A stretch of DNA of 64,000 nucleotides. It comes from Sphingomonas soli NBRC 100801 (GTDB lineage: Bacteria > Pseudomonadota > Alphaproteobacteria > Sphingomonadales > Sphingomonadaceae). Positions 35,068 to 43,631 of this stretch are shown piece after piece (positions within the stretch are counted from its first letter, which is position 1; every line of letters starts with the position of its first letter). The notes beneath the pieces were generated by a model. The model saw nothing but the letters and a program-made list of their open reading frames with translations, searched no databases and was not told the DNA's origin. Made by a program: the position numbers and the translations under genes. The stretch covers positions 62,001 through 126,000 of the forward strand of contig NZ_BCTZ01000017.1 of NCBI RefSeq assembly GCF_001591025.1. Reading direction: 5' to 3'.

Positions 35068-37752
35068 ATGAACCGGATCAGATTGGCTGCCTTGTGCGGC
35101 TCGGCGTTGATGACGCTGACCTGGAGCGCCGTGGGCCAGGCCCAGGACGCACCTGCGACGGAGGTCGTCGAGGTTCCTGCAGCCGATGATCTGGGCGGCG
35201 AGATAGTCGTCACCGGCAGCCGCCTGCGCGGCACCGCGCCGGTTGGTTCCGCAGTTACCGCTCTCGGCCGCGAAGATGTCGAGCTTGCCGGTGCAGTCAC
35301 CACCGAGCGGCTTATCCAGCAACTGCCGGCCGTGTTCGACCTGGGCGTCAGCGAGAATTCGCGTGGCCAGAGCGGCGGCAGCGGCAACATCACCTATGGC
35401 AACACGGTCAACCTGCGCGGCATCGGCCCTTATGCGACGTTGATCCTGGTCGATGGCCACCGCGCGGTGAACAACAGCCGCGCGTTCGAGCCGTCGGTCA
35501 TCCCGACGCTGGGCCTTGAGCGCGTCGAAGTCGTCGCGGACGGCGCATCGGCGATTTACGGTTCGGACGCGATTGCGGGCGTGGTCAACCTGATCCCGCG
35601 CCGCTCGCTGAACGGCGTCGAGGCGACTGCGCGCTACGGCGCCGGCGCCAATTTCAGCGAAAGCCAGTTCGGCATCGCGGCGGGCAAGGTCTGGGACAGC
35701 GGCCAGGTCATGGTGGCGTATGAGCGCGTTTATCGCTCGGCGCTGAACGGCGAGCATCGCGACTTCTTCACATCGGATCAGCGCCCCTTCGGCGGCAACA
35801 ATTATCTGGTGACACGCTGCGCGCCCGGCACGCTGCGCGCGGGCGGCGTTTCCTATGCCATGCCCGGCCAGCTGACCCAGGCGAACGCCGGATCGCTGGT
35901 GGCAGGCACCACCAACACCTGCGACGATCTGATCGGGCAGGATCTGTTCCCGGAACAGCGCTACAATTCGGTCAACGGCACCTTGACCCAGGAGCTGACG
36001 CCCTGGCTGACCTTCTTCGCGGACGGCTTCTACAGCAAGCGCGAATATAAGCGTTATCCGGCCTATTTCAGCTCGACGCTGACCGTGCCGCAGACCAACG
36101 CCTTCTTCGTGCGTCCCACGGGCTTTGCGGGGACGAGCTACACGATCGACTATAACTTCATCAACGATCTCCCGCGTGACGTCTCGCTCGGCTCGGCGAC
36201 CAACTGGCAGATCACGCCCGGCCTGCGCGTCAAGCTGCCGGGCGACTGGCAGCTCGAAGGCCTCATCACCTATGGCAAGGGCAACGATCAGTCGGATCAG
36301 GTACGTGGCCTCAACGCGACCGCGCTGAATGCCGCGCTGGCCAGCAACAATCCGGCCACCGCGTTCGATCCCTATGGTCTCGGCCGCACGTCGGCGGCGA
36401 CTTTGCTGGCGATCAGCAACTTCGTGACGCTCTCGCCGACGCTCAACAAGTTCGTCGGCTATGAAGCGCGGCTCAACGGTTCGCTCTTCAGCCTGCCGGG
36501 CGGCGATGTGAAGCTGGCCGCCGGCTATGAAGGCCAGGAGATCAACACCGAGCTGGGATCGGCCCGCGGTGCGGCCGGAACGCCCATCGTATTCCGTCAT
36601 TTCGAGCGCCGGGTGGATTCGGCTTATGCCGAGCTTCTGGTTCCGGTGTTCAGCTCGGCGAACGCGGTTCCCGGCTTCGAGACGCTGACGCTGAACGCGG
36701 CGGTTCGCTACGACCGCTACAGCGACGTCGGTGAGACGACCAATCCCAAGTTCGGCGTGAACTGGTCGCCGGTAAGCGGCCTGATGCTGCGCGGCAGCTA
36801 TGGCACTTCGTTCCGCGCGCCGCTGATCTCGCAGATCTATGGCAATTCGAACAACCTGTTCGGCCAGAGCTACCAGAATCCGTCGGGCGGCGCGCCGCTC
36901 ACCGGCTTTGCTTATTCGGGTCCGAACCTGAACCTGGCGCCGGAAGAAGCCACGACCTGGTCGGTCGGCGGCGACTGGGACGTGACCAACACCCTGCGGA
37001 TCGGCGCGACCTATTGGAACGTGAAATACATCAACCAGGTCGACAGCTACCTGGCCGATCTCGCGATCCTGACGCGTGAATCGCAGTTTGCGGGCACCGG
37101 GCTCATCCTGCGCGGTACTGCGGCGCGCGATCGCGTGCTCCAGCTGCTTTCGCAGGGCGTCGTGCTCGCGCGCGGCACCTTCCCGGGCGGCGATCCGAAC
37201 AACGTGACGCTCTATGTCGACGGCCGGAACAACAATCTCGGCCAGTCGAACACGTCGGGCATCGATTTCACCGTTAACTGGCGCGTGCCGACGGCGAATA
37301 TCGGTACGTTCACGCTGAACGGCAGCGGCACCTATCTGACCAACTACAAGACCGCCGTGTCGCCTGCCGGCACGCCGATTGATCGTCGCAACACGATCTT
37401 CAACCCGCTGAAGTTCAAGGCGCGGGCCAGCGTGAGCTGGGAGATCGATGCGATGCTGGCGCAGGTGACCGTCACGCATGTGAACAGCTATCTGAACACG
37501 GCGATCACGCCGAACCAGACGGTCTCGAGCTTCACGCCGGTCGATCTCGTGCTTGCCTTCAACCTGGGCAAGATGGGCGCGCCGCGGACGCTTTCGGGCA
37601 TCACGCTGGGCATCGAAGTGCGCAACGCTTTCGACGCCGGTCCTCCTTATGTGAACCTCACGCCCAGCTCGAACGGCAGCGGTGGCTATGACGCCTCGGC
37701 CGCCAGCCCGATCGGACGCGTGATGGCAGCTTCGATCCGCGCGAAATTCTGA
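35068..37752 (+). CDS. TonB-dependent outer-membrane receptor (paralogue of 19379-22084)
   Basis: An 894-residue receptor: a signal peptide ending AVGQAQ, a TonB-box-like GEIVVTGSRLRG, a plug with VFDLGVSENSRGQSGGSG, NLRGIGPYATLILVDGHR and VVADGASAIYGSDAIAGVV, and a barrel ending GRVMAASIRAKF. It starts after GGGGAGAGGAAG. It is closely similar along its length to the receptor at 19379, which marks a local duplication at the two ends of the arabinose locus. It likely imports arabino- or xylo-oligosaccharides for GH43, GH51 and the esterase. A strong terminator follows the stop codon by 10 bases. Confidence 0.95.
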   Translation: MNRIRLAALCGSALMTLTWSAVGQAQDAPATEVVEVPAADDLGGEIVVTGSRLRGTAPVGSAVTALGREDVELAGAVTTERLIQQLPAVFDLGVSENSRGQSGGSGNITYGNTVNLRGIGPYATLILVDGHRAVNNSRAFEPSVIPTLGLERVEVVADGASAIYGSDAIAGVVNLIPRRSLNGVEATARYGAGANFSESQFGIAAGKVWDSGQVMVAYERVYRSALNGEHRDFFTSDQRPFGGNNYLVTRCAPGTLRAGGVSYAMPGQLTQANAGSLVAGTTNTCDDLIGQDLFPEQRYNSVNGTLTQELTPWLTFFADGFYSKREYKRYPAYFSSTLTVPQTNAFFVRPTGFAGTSYTIDYNFINDLPRDVSLGSATNWQITPGLRVKLPGDWQLEGLITYGKGNDQSDQVRGLNATALNAALASNNPATAFDPYGLGRTSAATLLAISNFVTLSPTLNKFVGYEARLNGSLFSLPGGDVKLAAGYEGQEINTELGSARGAAGTPIVFRHFERRVDSAYAELLVPVFSSANAVPGFETLTLNAAVRYDRYSDVGETTNPKFGVNWSPVSGLMLRGSYGTSFRAPLISQIYGNSNNLFGQSYQNPSGGAPLTGFAYSGPNLNLAPEEATTWSVGGDWDVTNTLRIGATYWNVKYINQVDSYLADLAILTRESQFAGTGLILRGTAARDRVLQLLSQGVVLARGTFPGGDPNNVTLYVDGRNNNLGQSNTSGIDFTVNWRVPTANIGTFTLNGSGTYLTNYKTAVSPAGTPIDRRNTIFNPLKFKARASVSWEIDAMLAQVTVTHVNSYLNTAITPNQTVSSFTPVDLVLAFNLGKMGAPRTLSGITLGIEVRNAFDAGPPYVNLTPSSNGSGGYDASAASPIGRVMAASIRAKF

Positions 37753-37762
37753 GCCTCAACCT

Positions 37763-37800
37763 GAGCGCCGCAGTCCCCCGGGACCGCGGCGCTCTTTTTA
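37763..37800 (+). terminator. Intrinsic terminator of the receptor gene
   Basis: GAGCGCCGC pairs with GCGGCGCTC, with an additional inner GTCCC/GGGAC pairing, followed directly by TTTTTA on the + strand. Confidence 0.9.
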
Positions 37801-37848
37801 TGTGGTGAGGCGCGGTCCGTGTGGCCCGGCGCGACGGACGACACGAAA

Positions 37849-37887
37849 ACGCCGCAGCCCCCTGGGGGACTGCGGCGTCCTTTTTTT
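37849..37887. terminator. Second terminator hairpin, probably bidirectional
   Basis: ACGCCGCAG pairs with CTGCGGCGT, with further pairing of the inner C- and G-runs. Seven T residues follow on the + strand after CC. On the minus strand GCGGCGTTTTC follows the stem, so it may also end the CoA operon whose last stop is at 37896. Confidence 0.85.
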
Positions 37888-37895
37888 GGAGCTTT

Positions 37896-40238
37896 CTAGC
37901 GGTTCCGGCGCGCGGCGGCGGCGGTGGTGGCCGGCCCTTCGAGGAACGCGTGGACGCGGCGGTCCAGATCGGCCTCTGCGGCGGGATCGCGGACATAATT
38001 GTCCATATCGAGTTCGAGAACCGCGATCCCCGCCTCGCGCAATGCGCGGAGCACCAGCGGATCGGCATCGGACAAGGCCATCGCGCCATCGACCTGGTGC
38101 AGCAGCGCTTCCTTGACGTTCCATGCGCCGGCCCAGGTGGGCATGCGAAGTTCGTCGCCCATGGTCACGAACCGCGCGGCGAGCGCGCGCAGTGGATCGC
38201 GGCCGCGATCGAAGCGGCGGATATAGCCATCGGCGGCGAGGCTCAGATACATCGAGCAGACGAACACCGCGCCGTGGCTTTCCTCCCAGCGCTGGTAAAA
38301 GCCCATGTCTCCCCAGACGCCGCGTCCGACGAACATCAGCCGGATGCGTTCCTCCGGGCAGGCGGCATCGCCATCCGCGACGCGCCGGGCGACTTCGGCA
38401 TGGAAATCGCGCGCGGCGTCCCGGCCCCATTCGGTTCCGCGATGCCATTGCGGCACCATGGTTGCCGGCATCTGATCGACCACGCTGATCGGCGCGGGAA
38501 CGGTGCGCGCGATCAGGTTGCGGGTCTCGCGGTAATGGTCCTCCTGTTCGTTGACGAGATCCATCACCTCGGCAAGGCGCGCGGGATCGAAATTCCGCCC
38601 CGTCATCCGCTCGAGCTCGGCGATCGAAAGGCGCAGTTCGGCTTCGAACAGGTCCAGCCGTTCGGCCTCGATGAAATGATCCCAATCCTCGGCCAGCCCG
38701 TCCCACCAATCGACGGGGATGTCCCAGCGGCAATCGACGCTGCGCTGGAAGCGCTGGACGGGGGCACCGGTGACATCCGACCAAGCCTCGAACAGGCGCG
38801 ATGCGGTCTCCGAATGGAGCACCGTCTCCAGAATGTCCGGACGCGGCAGGCCGCCCCAGGGCGCGAGTTCGGCGTCGTTGTCGAGCGCGGCGGCGACGCC
38901 CTGCGAGCTATAGGCATCTGCCGTAGTGGGAAGCCCGGCATCGGCGAGCAGCTTCAGATAGCGCGCGCTCTGCTGCTTGGCCGCGACGATCGCGGCCCAC
39001 CATTGATTGACCACGAACGGGATGTCGAGCGCGCGCAGCGTTTCCTGCGGCGCATTGGCATCGACCGCGGCAAAGGTATCGCCCGAGGCGGCCTGGGCGC
39101 GGACCTGCGCGAACCATTCGCGCTGATATTTGCCGAAGCGGCCGATGACCTCGAGCGACTTGCGGCTGCGCTGGGCCTCGGGGGCGCGGGCGGGCCGGGG
39201 CGCGGACGTATCGGCGGGGGCAGGGGCAGGCGCTTCCGGCTCCCGGGGCGGATGGACCGCGAACGCGACACCATCCGGGGTCGCGCGGCGGATCGCCTCG
39301 GCTTCCCACAAGGCGCTGTGGCTGGCGTTACCCTGATAATGGACCACGCCATCGGGGCGCAGCGCCGTGATCCGGGCGCTCAGCCGCTCGGCGCGTTCGT
39401 TGCTGGAGGCAAAGGGGCCTGCGGTCGGCGAAAGCGTCCAGCGGGTGAAATCGGTGAGCGGCGCCAGCCGGGTTTCGCCCCAGCCATGATCCTCGCCGGT
39501 CACCACGCCGTGCTGGGCCTCGATCGCTTCGATGACGTCCAGCGTCTCGATCTCGCTTCCGCTGAGCAGGATGCGCCTGGCCGTGTGCGGTGCGCGCGCC
39601 TCCACCTCGCGCTGGATCGCGGGCAGCAGGTCGAGCAGCTCGGCGGGCGAAAGCGTGGCGGCGGCGGCGAAGAGCGCGTGCGCCTCGCTGCCCGTAAGCC
39701 GGGGCCGCAGCGCATTGATCCGGCGCAGCGCCGCGCGGATCTCCTCGCCCTGCGCGATCGCGGCATGGAAATCGGGTGCCGCGCCAAAGCCCGCCAGCCA
39801 GGCCTTAGCCTGCTCCAGCCGCACGGCGTTGTAGTGATGCGTGGGCTCGCGATCGATCACCAGCAGATCGAGGAACGCGACGGGCGGCAATTGCATCGCG
39901 CCGCACCGGTTCAGCTCGCGCAGCGTCGCGAAGATCTGGGGCTGATCGGCATCGGCATGCGAGATCAGCAGCGCGTCGCCCAGCGGGATCGCCGCGACCG
40001 CCGCGAGCAAGGCGTGGCTGCGCTCGCCGATATGGCTGCGCCGCACCAGCGCATCGATCGGTGCCGGATCATGGTCGCCCGGCACCAGCCGCACGGGGGC
40101 GAGGCCGTATGCATCGATCAGCTCGCGCGGAATATCCCAACCCAGCGTCCACACGACGCGCCTGCCGGCGGCGCGATGCGCATCCGCAATCGCTCCGGGG
40201 TTGCGCGCCGCTTCAAAAACCCGGTCGAACGCGCTCAT
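37896..40238 (-). CDS. Fused double 2-hydroxyacyl-CoA dehydratase-like protein (HgdB/BcrC superfamily)
   Basis: A 780-residue protein made of two 2-hydroxyacyl-CoA dehydratase/benzoyl-CoA reductase D-component-like halves (about 1-330 and 359-770) joined by a Pro/Ala linker. Half one starts with the family-like GWDIPRELIDAYGLAPVRL (33-51) and LGDALLISHADADQ. Half two has ALDIPFVVNQWWAA, LMFVGRGVWGDMGFYQR and ends LREAGIAVLELDMDN. Canonical members bind a 4Fe-4S cluster through cysteines in these same motifs; here they are replaced (TLGWD, HADAD, GAMAL). Only four cysteines exist in the whole protein, near LNRC, VDCRW, DAACPE and FVCSM. No activator ATPase gene is nearby. It overlaps the first CaiB gene by ATGA. 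Family call moderate, reaction unknown. Confidence 0.75.
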   Translation of the reverse strand: MSAFDRVFEAARNPGAIADAHRAAGRRVVWTLGWDIPRELIDAYGLAPVRLVPGDHDPAPIDALVRRSHIGERSHALLAAVAAIPLGDALLISHADADQPQIFATLRELNRCGAMQLPPVAFLDLLVIDREPTHHYNAVRLEQAKAWLAGFGAAPDFHAAIAQGEEIRAALRRINALRPRLTGSEAHALFAAAATLSPAELLDLLPAIQREVEARAPHTARRILLSGSEIETLDVIEAIEAQHGVVTGEDHGWGETRLAPLTDFTRWTLSPTAGPFASSNERAERLSARITALRPDGVVHYQGNASHSALWEAEAIRRATPDGVAFAVHPPREPEAPAPAPADTSAPRPARAPEAQRSRKSLEVIGRFGKYQREWFAQVRAQAASGDTFAAVDANAPQETLRALDIPFVVNQWWAAIVAAKQQSARYLKLLADAGLPTTADAYSSQGVAAALDNDAELAPWGGLPRPDILETVLHSETASRLFEAWSDVTGAPVQRFQRSVDCRWDIPVDWWDGLAEDWDHFIEAERLDLFEAELRLSIAELERMTGRNFDPARLAEVMDLVNEQEDHYRETRNLIARTVPAPISVVDQMPATMVPQWHRGTEWGRDAARDFHAEVARRVADGDAACPEERIRLMFVGRGVWGDMGFYQRWEESHGAVFVCSMYLSLAADGYIRRFDRGRDPLRALAARFVTMGDELRMPTWAGAWNVKEALLHQVDGAMALSDADPLVLRALREAGIAVLELDMDNYVRDPAAEADLDRRVHAFLEGPATTAAAARRNR

Positions 40239-41482
40239 GCGATCACGCCGTCGCGGACCAGTTCGGCGAGCTTCGCTTCGTCATAGCCCAGCAGTTCGCG
40301 ATAGACCGATTCATTATGCTCGCCGATCGCAACCGGGAGCATCTCGTCGAAGCCGGTATGCGCCGCGGAGAAGCGGATCGGAATCCCGGCGGTGCGCAGC
40401 TCCTCGGCGGAAGGATAGGATGGGTGCGAGACCGCGTTGGTCTCGCCGCGCGCAACGACGCGGGGATCGACCAGCGCGTCTTCGGGATGGCGGACCTCGG
40501 CGACGGGTACGTCCTCCGCCTCCAGCTTGGCGACGACCTCGGCCACCGGCAAGGTGCGCGACCAGGCGTTGATCCGGGCCTCCAGCGCCTGCGCATTGGC
40601 GACGCGGGAATCGCGGGTGGCAAAGGCGGGATCCTGCAACAGCTCCGGCTGGCCCATCGCGCGGAACAGGCCGGCGGCCAGCTTCTGGTGCACCGCAACC
40701 ACGGCGACATAGCCATCGGCGCACTCGAACACGCCGAAGGGCGAGAGGCGCTGCACGGTCAGGCCGGTGCGCGCGGGCATGTCCACCGCGCGCATCGCCG
40801 CCCAATTCTCGATCGCGACGAACGAGGTGAGCGCGCCGAGCATCGACACATCGACATGCTGGCCCACGCCCGTGCGGTGGCGTTGCTCCAGCGCGGATAG
40901 GATGCCGATCACGGTGAAGACCGGCGCCAGCATATCGGCCATCGGGATGCCGATGCGCACCGGCGGATGATCATGCTCGCCGCTGGTGTACATCGCGCCC
41001 GACAGCGCCTGGATGACGATGTCCATCGCCTTGCCGTCATGCACATCGGCGCCAAAGCCGGAGAGCGAGGCATAGATGATGCGCGGGTTTACCTCGCGCG
41101 CGGCCTGATAGCCGACGCCCAGCCGATCGGCGGTGCCCGCCGTGAAGTTCTCGACGACGATGTCGGCGGTCCGCACCAGATCGGCGAAGATCTCCTTCGC
41201 CTTCGGATTCTTGAGATTGAGCGACACGCCGCGCTTGCCGCGCGCGCGCGTCAGGTGCGAGATCGAGATATCGTCTTCATGGCGGCGCTCGATCACCACC
41301 CCGTCGCGCCCGACATAGGGGCTGTTCTCGCGGGCAAGGTCTCCGCCCTTCGGATCCTCGACCTTGATCACTTCGGCGCCCAGCCCGGCGAGCAGAAGAG
41401 TGGCGTAAGGGCCGGCAAGCGCACGGGTAAGGTCGATTACGCGCAGCCCCTCAAGCGGACGGGGATTGTTCGGATCGGTCAT
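40235..41482 (-). CDS. CaiB/BaiF family III CoA-transferase, paralogue 1
   Basis: A 415-residue family III CoA-transferase, a fold that also includes 2-methylacyl-CoA racemases. N-terminal GLRVIDLTRALAGPYATLLL (12-31) and LGAEVIKVEDPKGGD (34-48) are classic. The catalytic aspartate is present as Asp154 in DGKAMDIVIQALSG. Other marks are GVGQHVDVSMLGALTS and FGVFECADGYVAVVAV. It should move CoA between organic acids or isomerise a CoA ester. Of the four paralogues here it looks closest to a standard active transferase. It is coupled by four-base overlaps to the fused dehydratase-like gene and to paralogue 2. Confidence 0.92.
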   Translation of the reverse strand: MTDPNNPRPLEGLRVIDLTRALAGPYATLLLAGLGAEVIKVEDPKGGDLARENSPYVGRDGVVIERRHEDDISISHLTRARGKRGVSLNLKNPKAKEIFADLVRTADIVVENFTAGTADRLGVGYQAAREVNPRIIYASLSGFGADVHDGKAMDIVIQALSGAMYTSGEHDHPPVRIGIPMADMLAPVFTVIGILSALEQRHRTGVGQHVDVSMLGALTSFVAIENWAAMRAVDMPARTGLTVQRLSPFGVFECADGYVAVVAVHQKLAAGLFRAMGQPELLQDPAFATRDSRVANAQALEARINAWSRTLPVAEVVAKLEAEDVPVAEVRHPEDALVDPRVVARGETNAVSHPSYPSAEELRTAGIPIRFSAAHTGFDEMLPVAIGEHNESVYRELLGYDEAKLAELVRDGVIA

Positions 41483-42624
41483 TGGAAGCCCAGTTCTTTC
41501 ATGATGTCGTCATTGTCGGCGCCCGCGATCCGCGCCGCGCGGGGCGGTACGGGCGGGGTGTCGGATAGGTGGATCGGCGAACCGATCTGGCGGACGGGGC
41601 CGCCCGGCGTATCGAGCGTCAGCGCCATGCCGCGCTCGATATTGTGCGGATCGGCCAGCGCTTCCTCGATCGAGCTGACCGGCGCGAATTGCGTGTCCGC
41701 TTCCGCCAGCAGGGCGAGCCAGTGCGCCAGAGGCTGCTTGGCGAACTCGGCTTCCAGATCGGCGCGAATTCCGGCGCGTGCGGTCTTGTCGTTCTGCAGC
41801 GGCCCATATTCGGGGCGGCCCATCGCGACGCAGAAGCGCTGCCAGTAACGCGGCTCCATATCGGTGGTGACCAGGAAACGATCGTCGGCGGTGCGATAGA
41901 TTCCGATATCGGCGCGGTGCCGTCCGCGCGGCGGCGCTTTGGACAGGTCGGGATTGCGCGAGATCACATTGACGACCAGCGCCATCGAGGAATCGGACAT
42001 GGCGATATCCACCGCCTGGCCGCGCCCCGTGGTGGCGCGTGCGATCAGCGCGGCGAGTATGCCGATCACCGCGTTCGATCCGGTAAGCAGATCGGCGGCG
42101 GGGATGCCCGCAAATCCGGGCGCGTCCGGATCTTCGCCCACGCGTGACAGGGCGCCGGCCACGGCGAGCGCGATCGGATCATGGCCGGGCTTGTCGCGAT
42201 AGGGCCCGGTCTGCCCGCACAGGGTGACAGAGGCATAGACAAGGCGCGGATTGATCGCGGCCATCGCGTCAAAGCCATAGCCCATGCCCGCGAGCACGCC
42301 GGGCCGGTAATCCTCGACCAGCACATCGGCGCGGCGGACAAGCTCTTCGAGCACAGGCCGCGATGCGTCTGCGCCGGGATCGATGAGCAGGCTGCGCTTG
42401 CCGCGTGCGAACACGTCCTGGGCGCGGATTCGGGCGCGTTCCTCGTCGGAAAGCTTGTCCCATCCGAACACCTGCGCCTGCTTGGCCAATTCGCGCGGAT
42501 GCTCGATGCGGATTACCTCCGCGCCCAGATCGGCGAGCAGCCAGGTGCAATAGGGGCCGGGGAGGAATTTGGAGAAATCCACCACGCGGATGCCGGCGAG
42601 GGGGCCGTTCAGCTTCTGGCTCAT
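41479..42624 (-). CDS. CaiB/BaiF family III CoA-transferase, paralogue 2
   Basis: A 381-residue CaiB-family protein beginning MSQKLNGPLAGIRVVDFS. It has FLPGPYCTWLLADLGAEVIR (20-39) and the catalytic Asp149 in KPGHDPIALAVAG. The length and the DEERARIRAQDVFARGKRS insertion recall alpha-methylacyl-CoA racemase/CaiB-type proteins. The chosen ATG overlaps the stop of paralogue 3 by ATGA; a longer open frame upstream lies inside that gene and is rejected. It is diverged from its three neighbours, so the four genes are not recent tandem copies. Its partner substrate is unknown. Confidence 0.9.
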   Translation of the reverse strand: MSQKLNGPLAGIRVVDFSKFLPGPYCTWLLADLGAEVIRIEHPRELAKQAQVFGWDKLSDEERARIRAQDVFARGKRSLLIDPGADASRPVLEELVRRADVLVEDYRPGVLAGMGYGFDAMAAINPRLVYASVTLCGQTGPYRDKPGHDPIALAVAGALSRVGEDPDAPGFAGIPAADLLTGSNAVIGILAALIARATTGRGQAVDIAMSDSSMALVVNVISRNPDLSKAPPRGRHRADIGIYRTADDRFLVTTDMEPRYWQRFCVAMGRPEYGPLQNDKTARAGIRADLEAEFAKQPLAHWLALLAEADTQFAPVSSIEEALADPHNIERGMALTLDTPGGPVRQIGSPIHLSDTPPVPPRAARIAGADNDDIMKELGFQ

Positions 42625-43631
42625 GGCGCGACCTCCCGGAAGAGCGGCCCGGGCATTTTGACCGTGCGTCCTTCGACCTCCGCCTCTTCCCACAGTCCGC
42701 GCGCGGCGAGATGGTCGCTGGCGAGCACGTCCGATACTTCGCTGATCGCGCTCAGGCCCATGCCATATTGGTTCGAAAGCCGGGTCAGCGTCGCGCGGTC
42801 CCTGGTCGCGAGCCATGCCTCGACAACGGCTTCCCAGCGATGGAGCACGTCCTGCGGCATGTCCGCCACCAGGATCGAATCCCAATCCACATCGGCCAGC
42901 TCACCGGCCATATTGTCTTCGGCCATGCGCGCGACGGTGGCGCGCATCATCGGCTGGTTGTCGACCAGCGCCCAGGTGACCCAGCCATCCTTCGCCGCCC
43001 ACACCTGCCGCACGCCGGATTTGCCGCGGATCAGCAAATTGCCCGTGCGCGTGCCGACCTTGCCGACCCGATCCCAGGTGAGCGGCTCGCGGTAATTGGC
43101 GAGCACGGCGGAGCGATAGGCCGAGACCCAGGCTTGCTGGCCCCGTCCATCCGCTGCGCGCGCGTTGAGCGCGGTCAGCGCCGCGATCGCGCCCTGGATG
43201 CCGGCGAGCGCCCATGCCTGGCGTCCGGGCAGGGTGAGCGGTGGCCTGCCGGGATCGCCGACGATCGTCATCAGCCCCGATCGCGCCATGATGGTGAGAT
43301 CGGTGGCGGGGCGGGCTTGGTTGGCGCGGCCCTTGTCAAAGGGGAGGATGGCCACGTCGATCAGGCGCGGATTGCGCGCGGACAAGGCTTCCGGCGTCAG
43401 TTCCGGGGCGCAGGCCTCGGGGCCACGGAAGACGATATGGGCGTTGTCGATCAGATCGAGCAGCGAGCCGCTGGCGATCTGCTTGCCGAACTGGTCCATC
43501 GCCAGTTCCGAAGCGTCGCGGTCGCCCGCCCCCGCCGTGACAACCGTCGCGCCCATGCGGGCTAGCAGCGCGCCCGCATAGGCGCCCAGATCGCGGGTAA
43601 GATCGACGACCTTGATATGGCTCAGCATCAT
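42621..43631 (-). CDS. CaiB/BaiF-like protein, short divergent paralogue 3
   Basis: A 336-residue member shorter than the usual 380-410. The N-terminus (IKVVDLTRDLGAYAGALLARMGATVV) keeps the CoA-transferase start but then drops most of the region between strands 2 and 4. The likely catalytic Asp111 remains in ATDLTIMARSGLM. DGRGQQAWVSAYRSAVLANY and VWAAKDGWVTWALVDNQ correspond to later CaiB segments. It may be a structural or regulatory partner forming an interlocked heterodimer with one of its neighbours, as CaiB-fold subunits intertwine (inference). It has ATGA overlaps on both sides, with tandem ATG codons at its start. Confidence 0.82.
   Translation of the reverse strand: MMLSHIKVVDLTRDLGAYAGALLARMGATVVTAGAGDRDASELAMDQFGKQIASGSLLDLIDNAHIVFRGPEACAPELTPEALSARNPRLIDVAILPFDKGRANQARPATDLTIMARSGLMTIVGDPGRPPLTLPGRQAWALAGIQGAIAALTALNARAADGRGQQAWVSAYRSAVLANYREPLTWDRVGKVGTRTGNLLIRGKSGVRQVWAAKDGWVTWALVDNQPMMRATVARMAEDNMAGELADVDWDSILVADMPQDVLHRWEAVVEAWLATRDRATLTRLSNQYGMGLSAISEVSDVLASDHLAARGLWEEAEVEGRTVKMPGPLFREVAP

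Noticed and set aside
34870..37479. An 869-codon minus-strand frame opposite the second TonB receptor
   Set aside because: Antisense shadow of a clear TonB receptor, with low-complexity Arg/Ala/Val composition and no ribosome site.
37821..40286. An 821-codon + strand frame opposite the fused dehydratase-like gene
   Set aside because: Antisense shadow. The minus frame has overlaps with both neighbouring genes, family motifs and a sensible end; the + frame has none and starts inside a terminator region.
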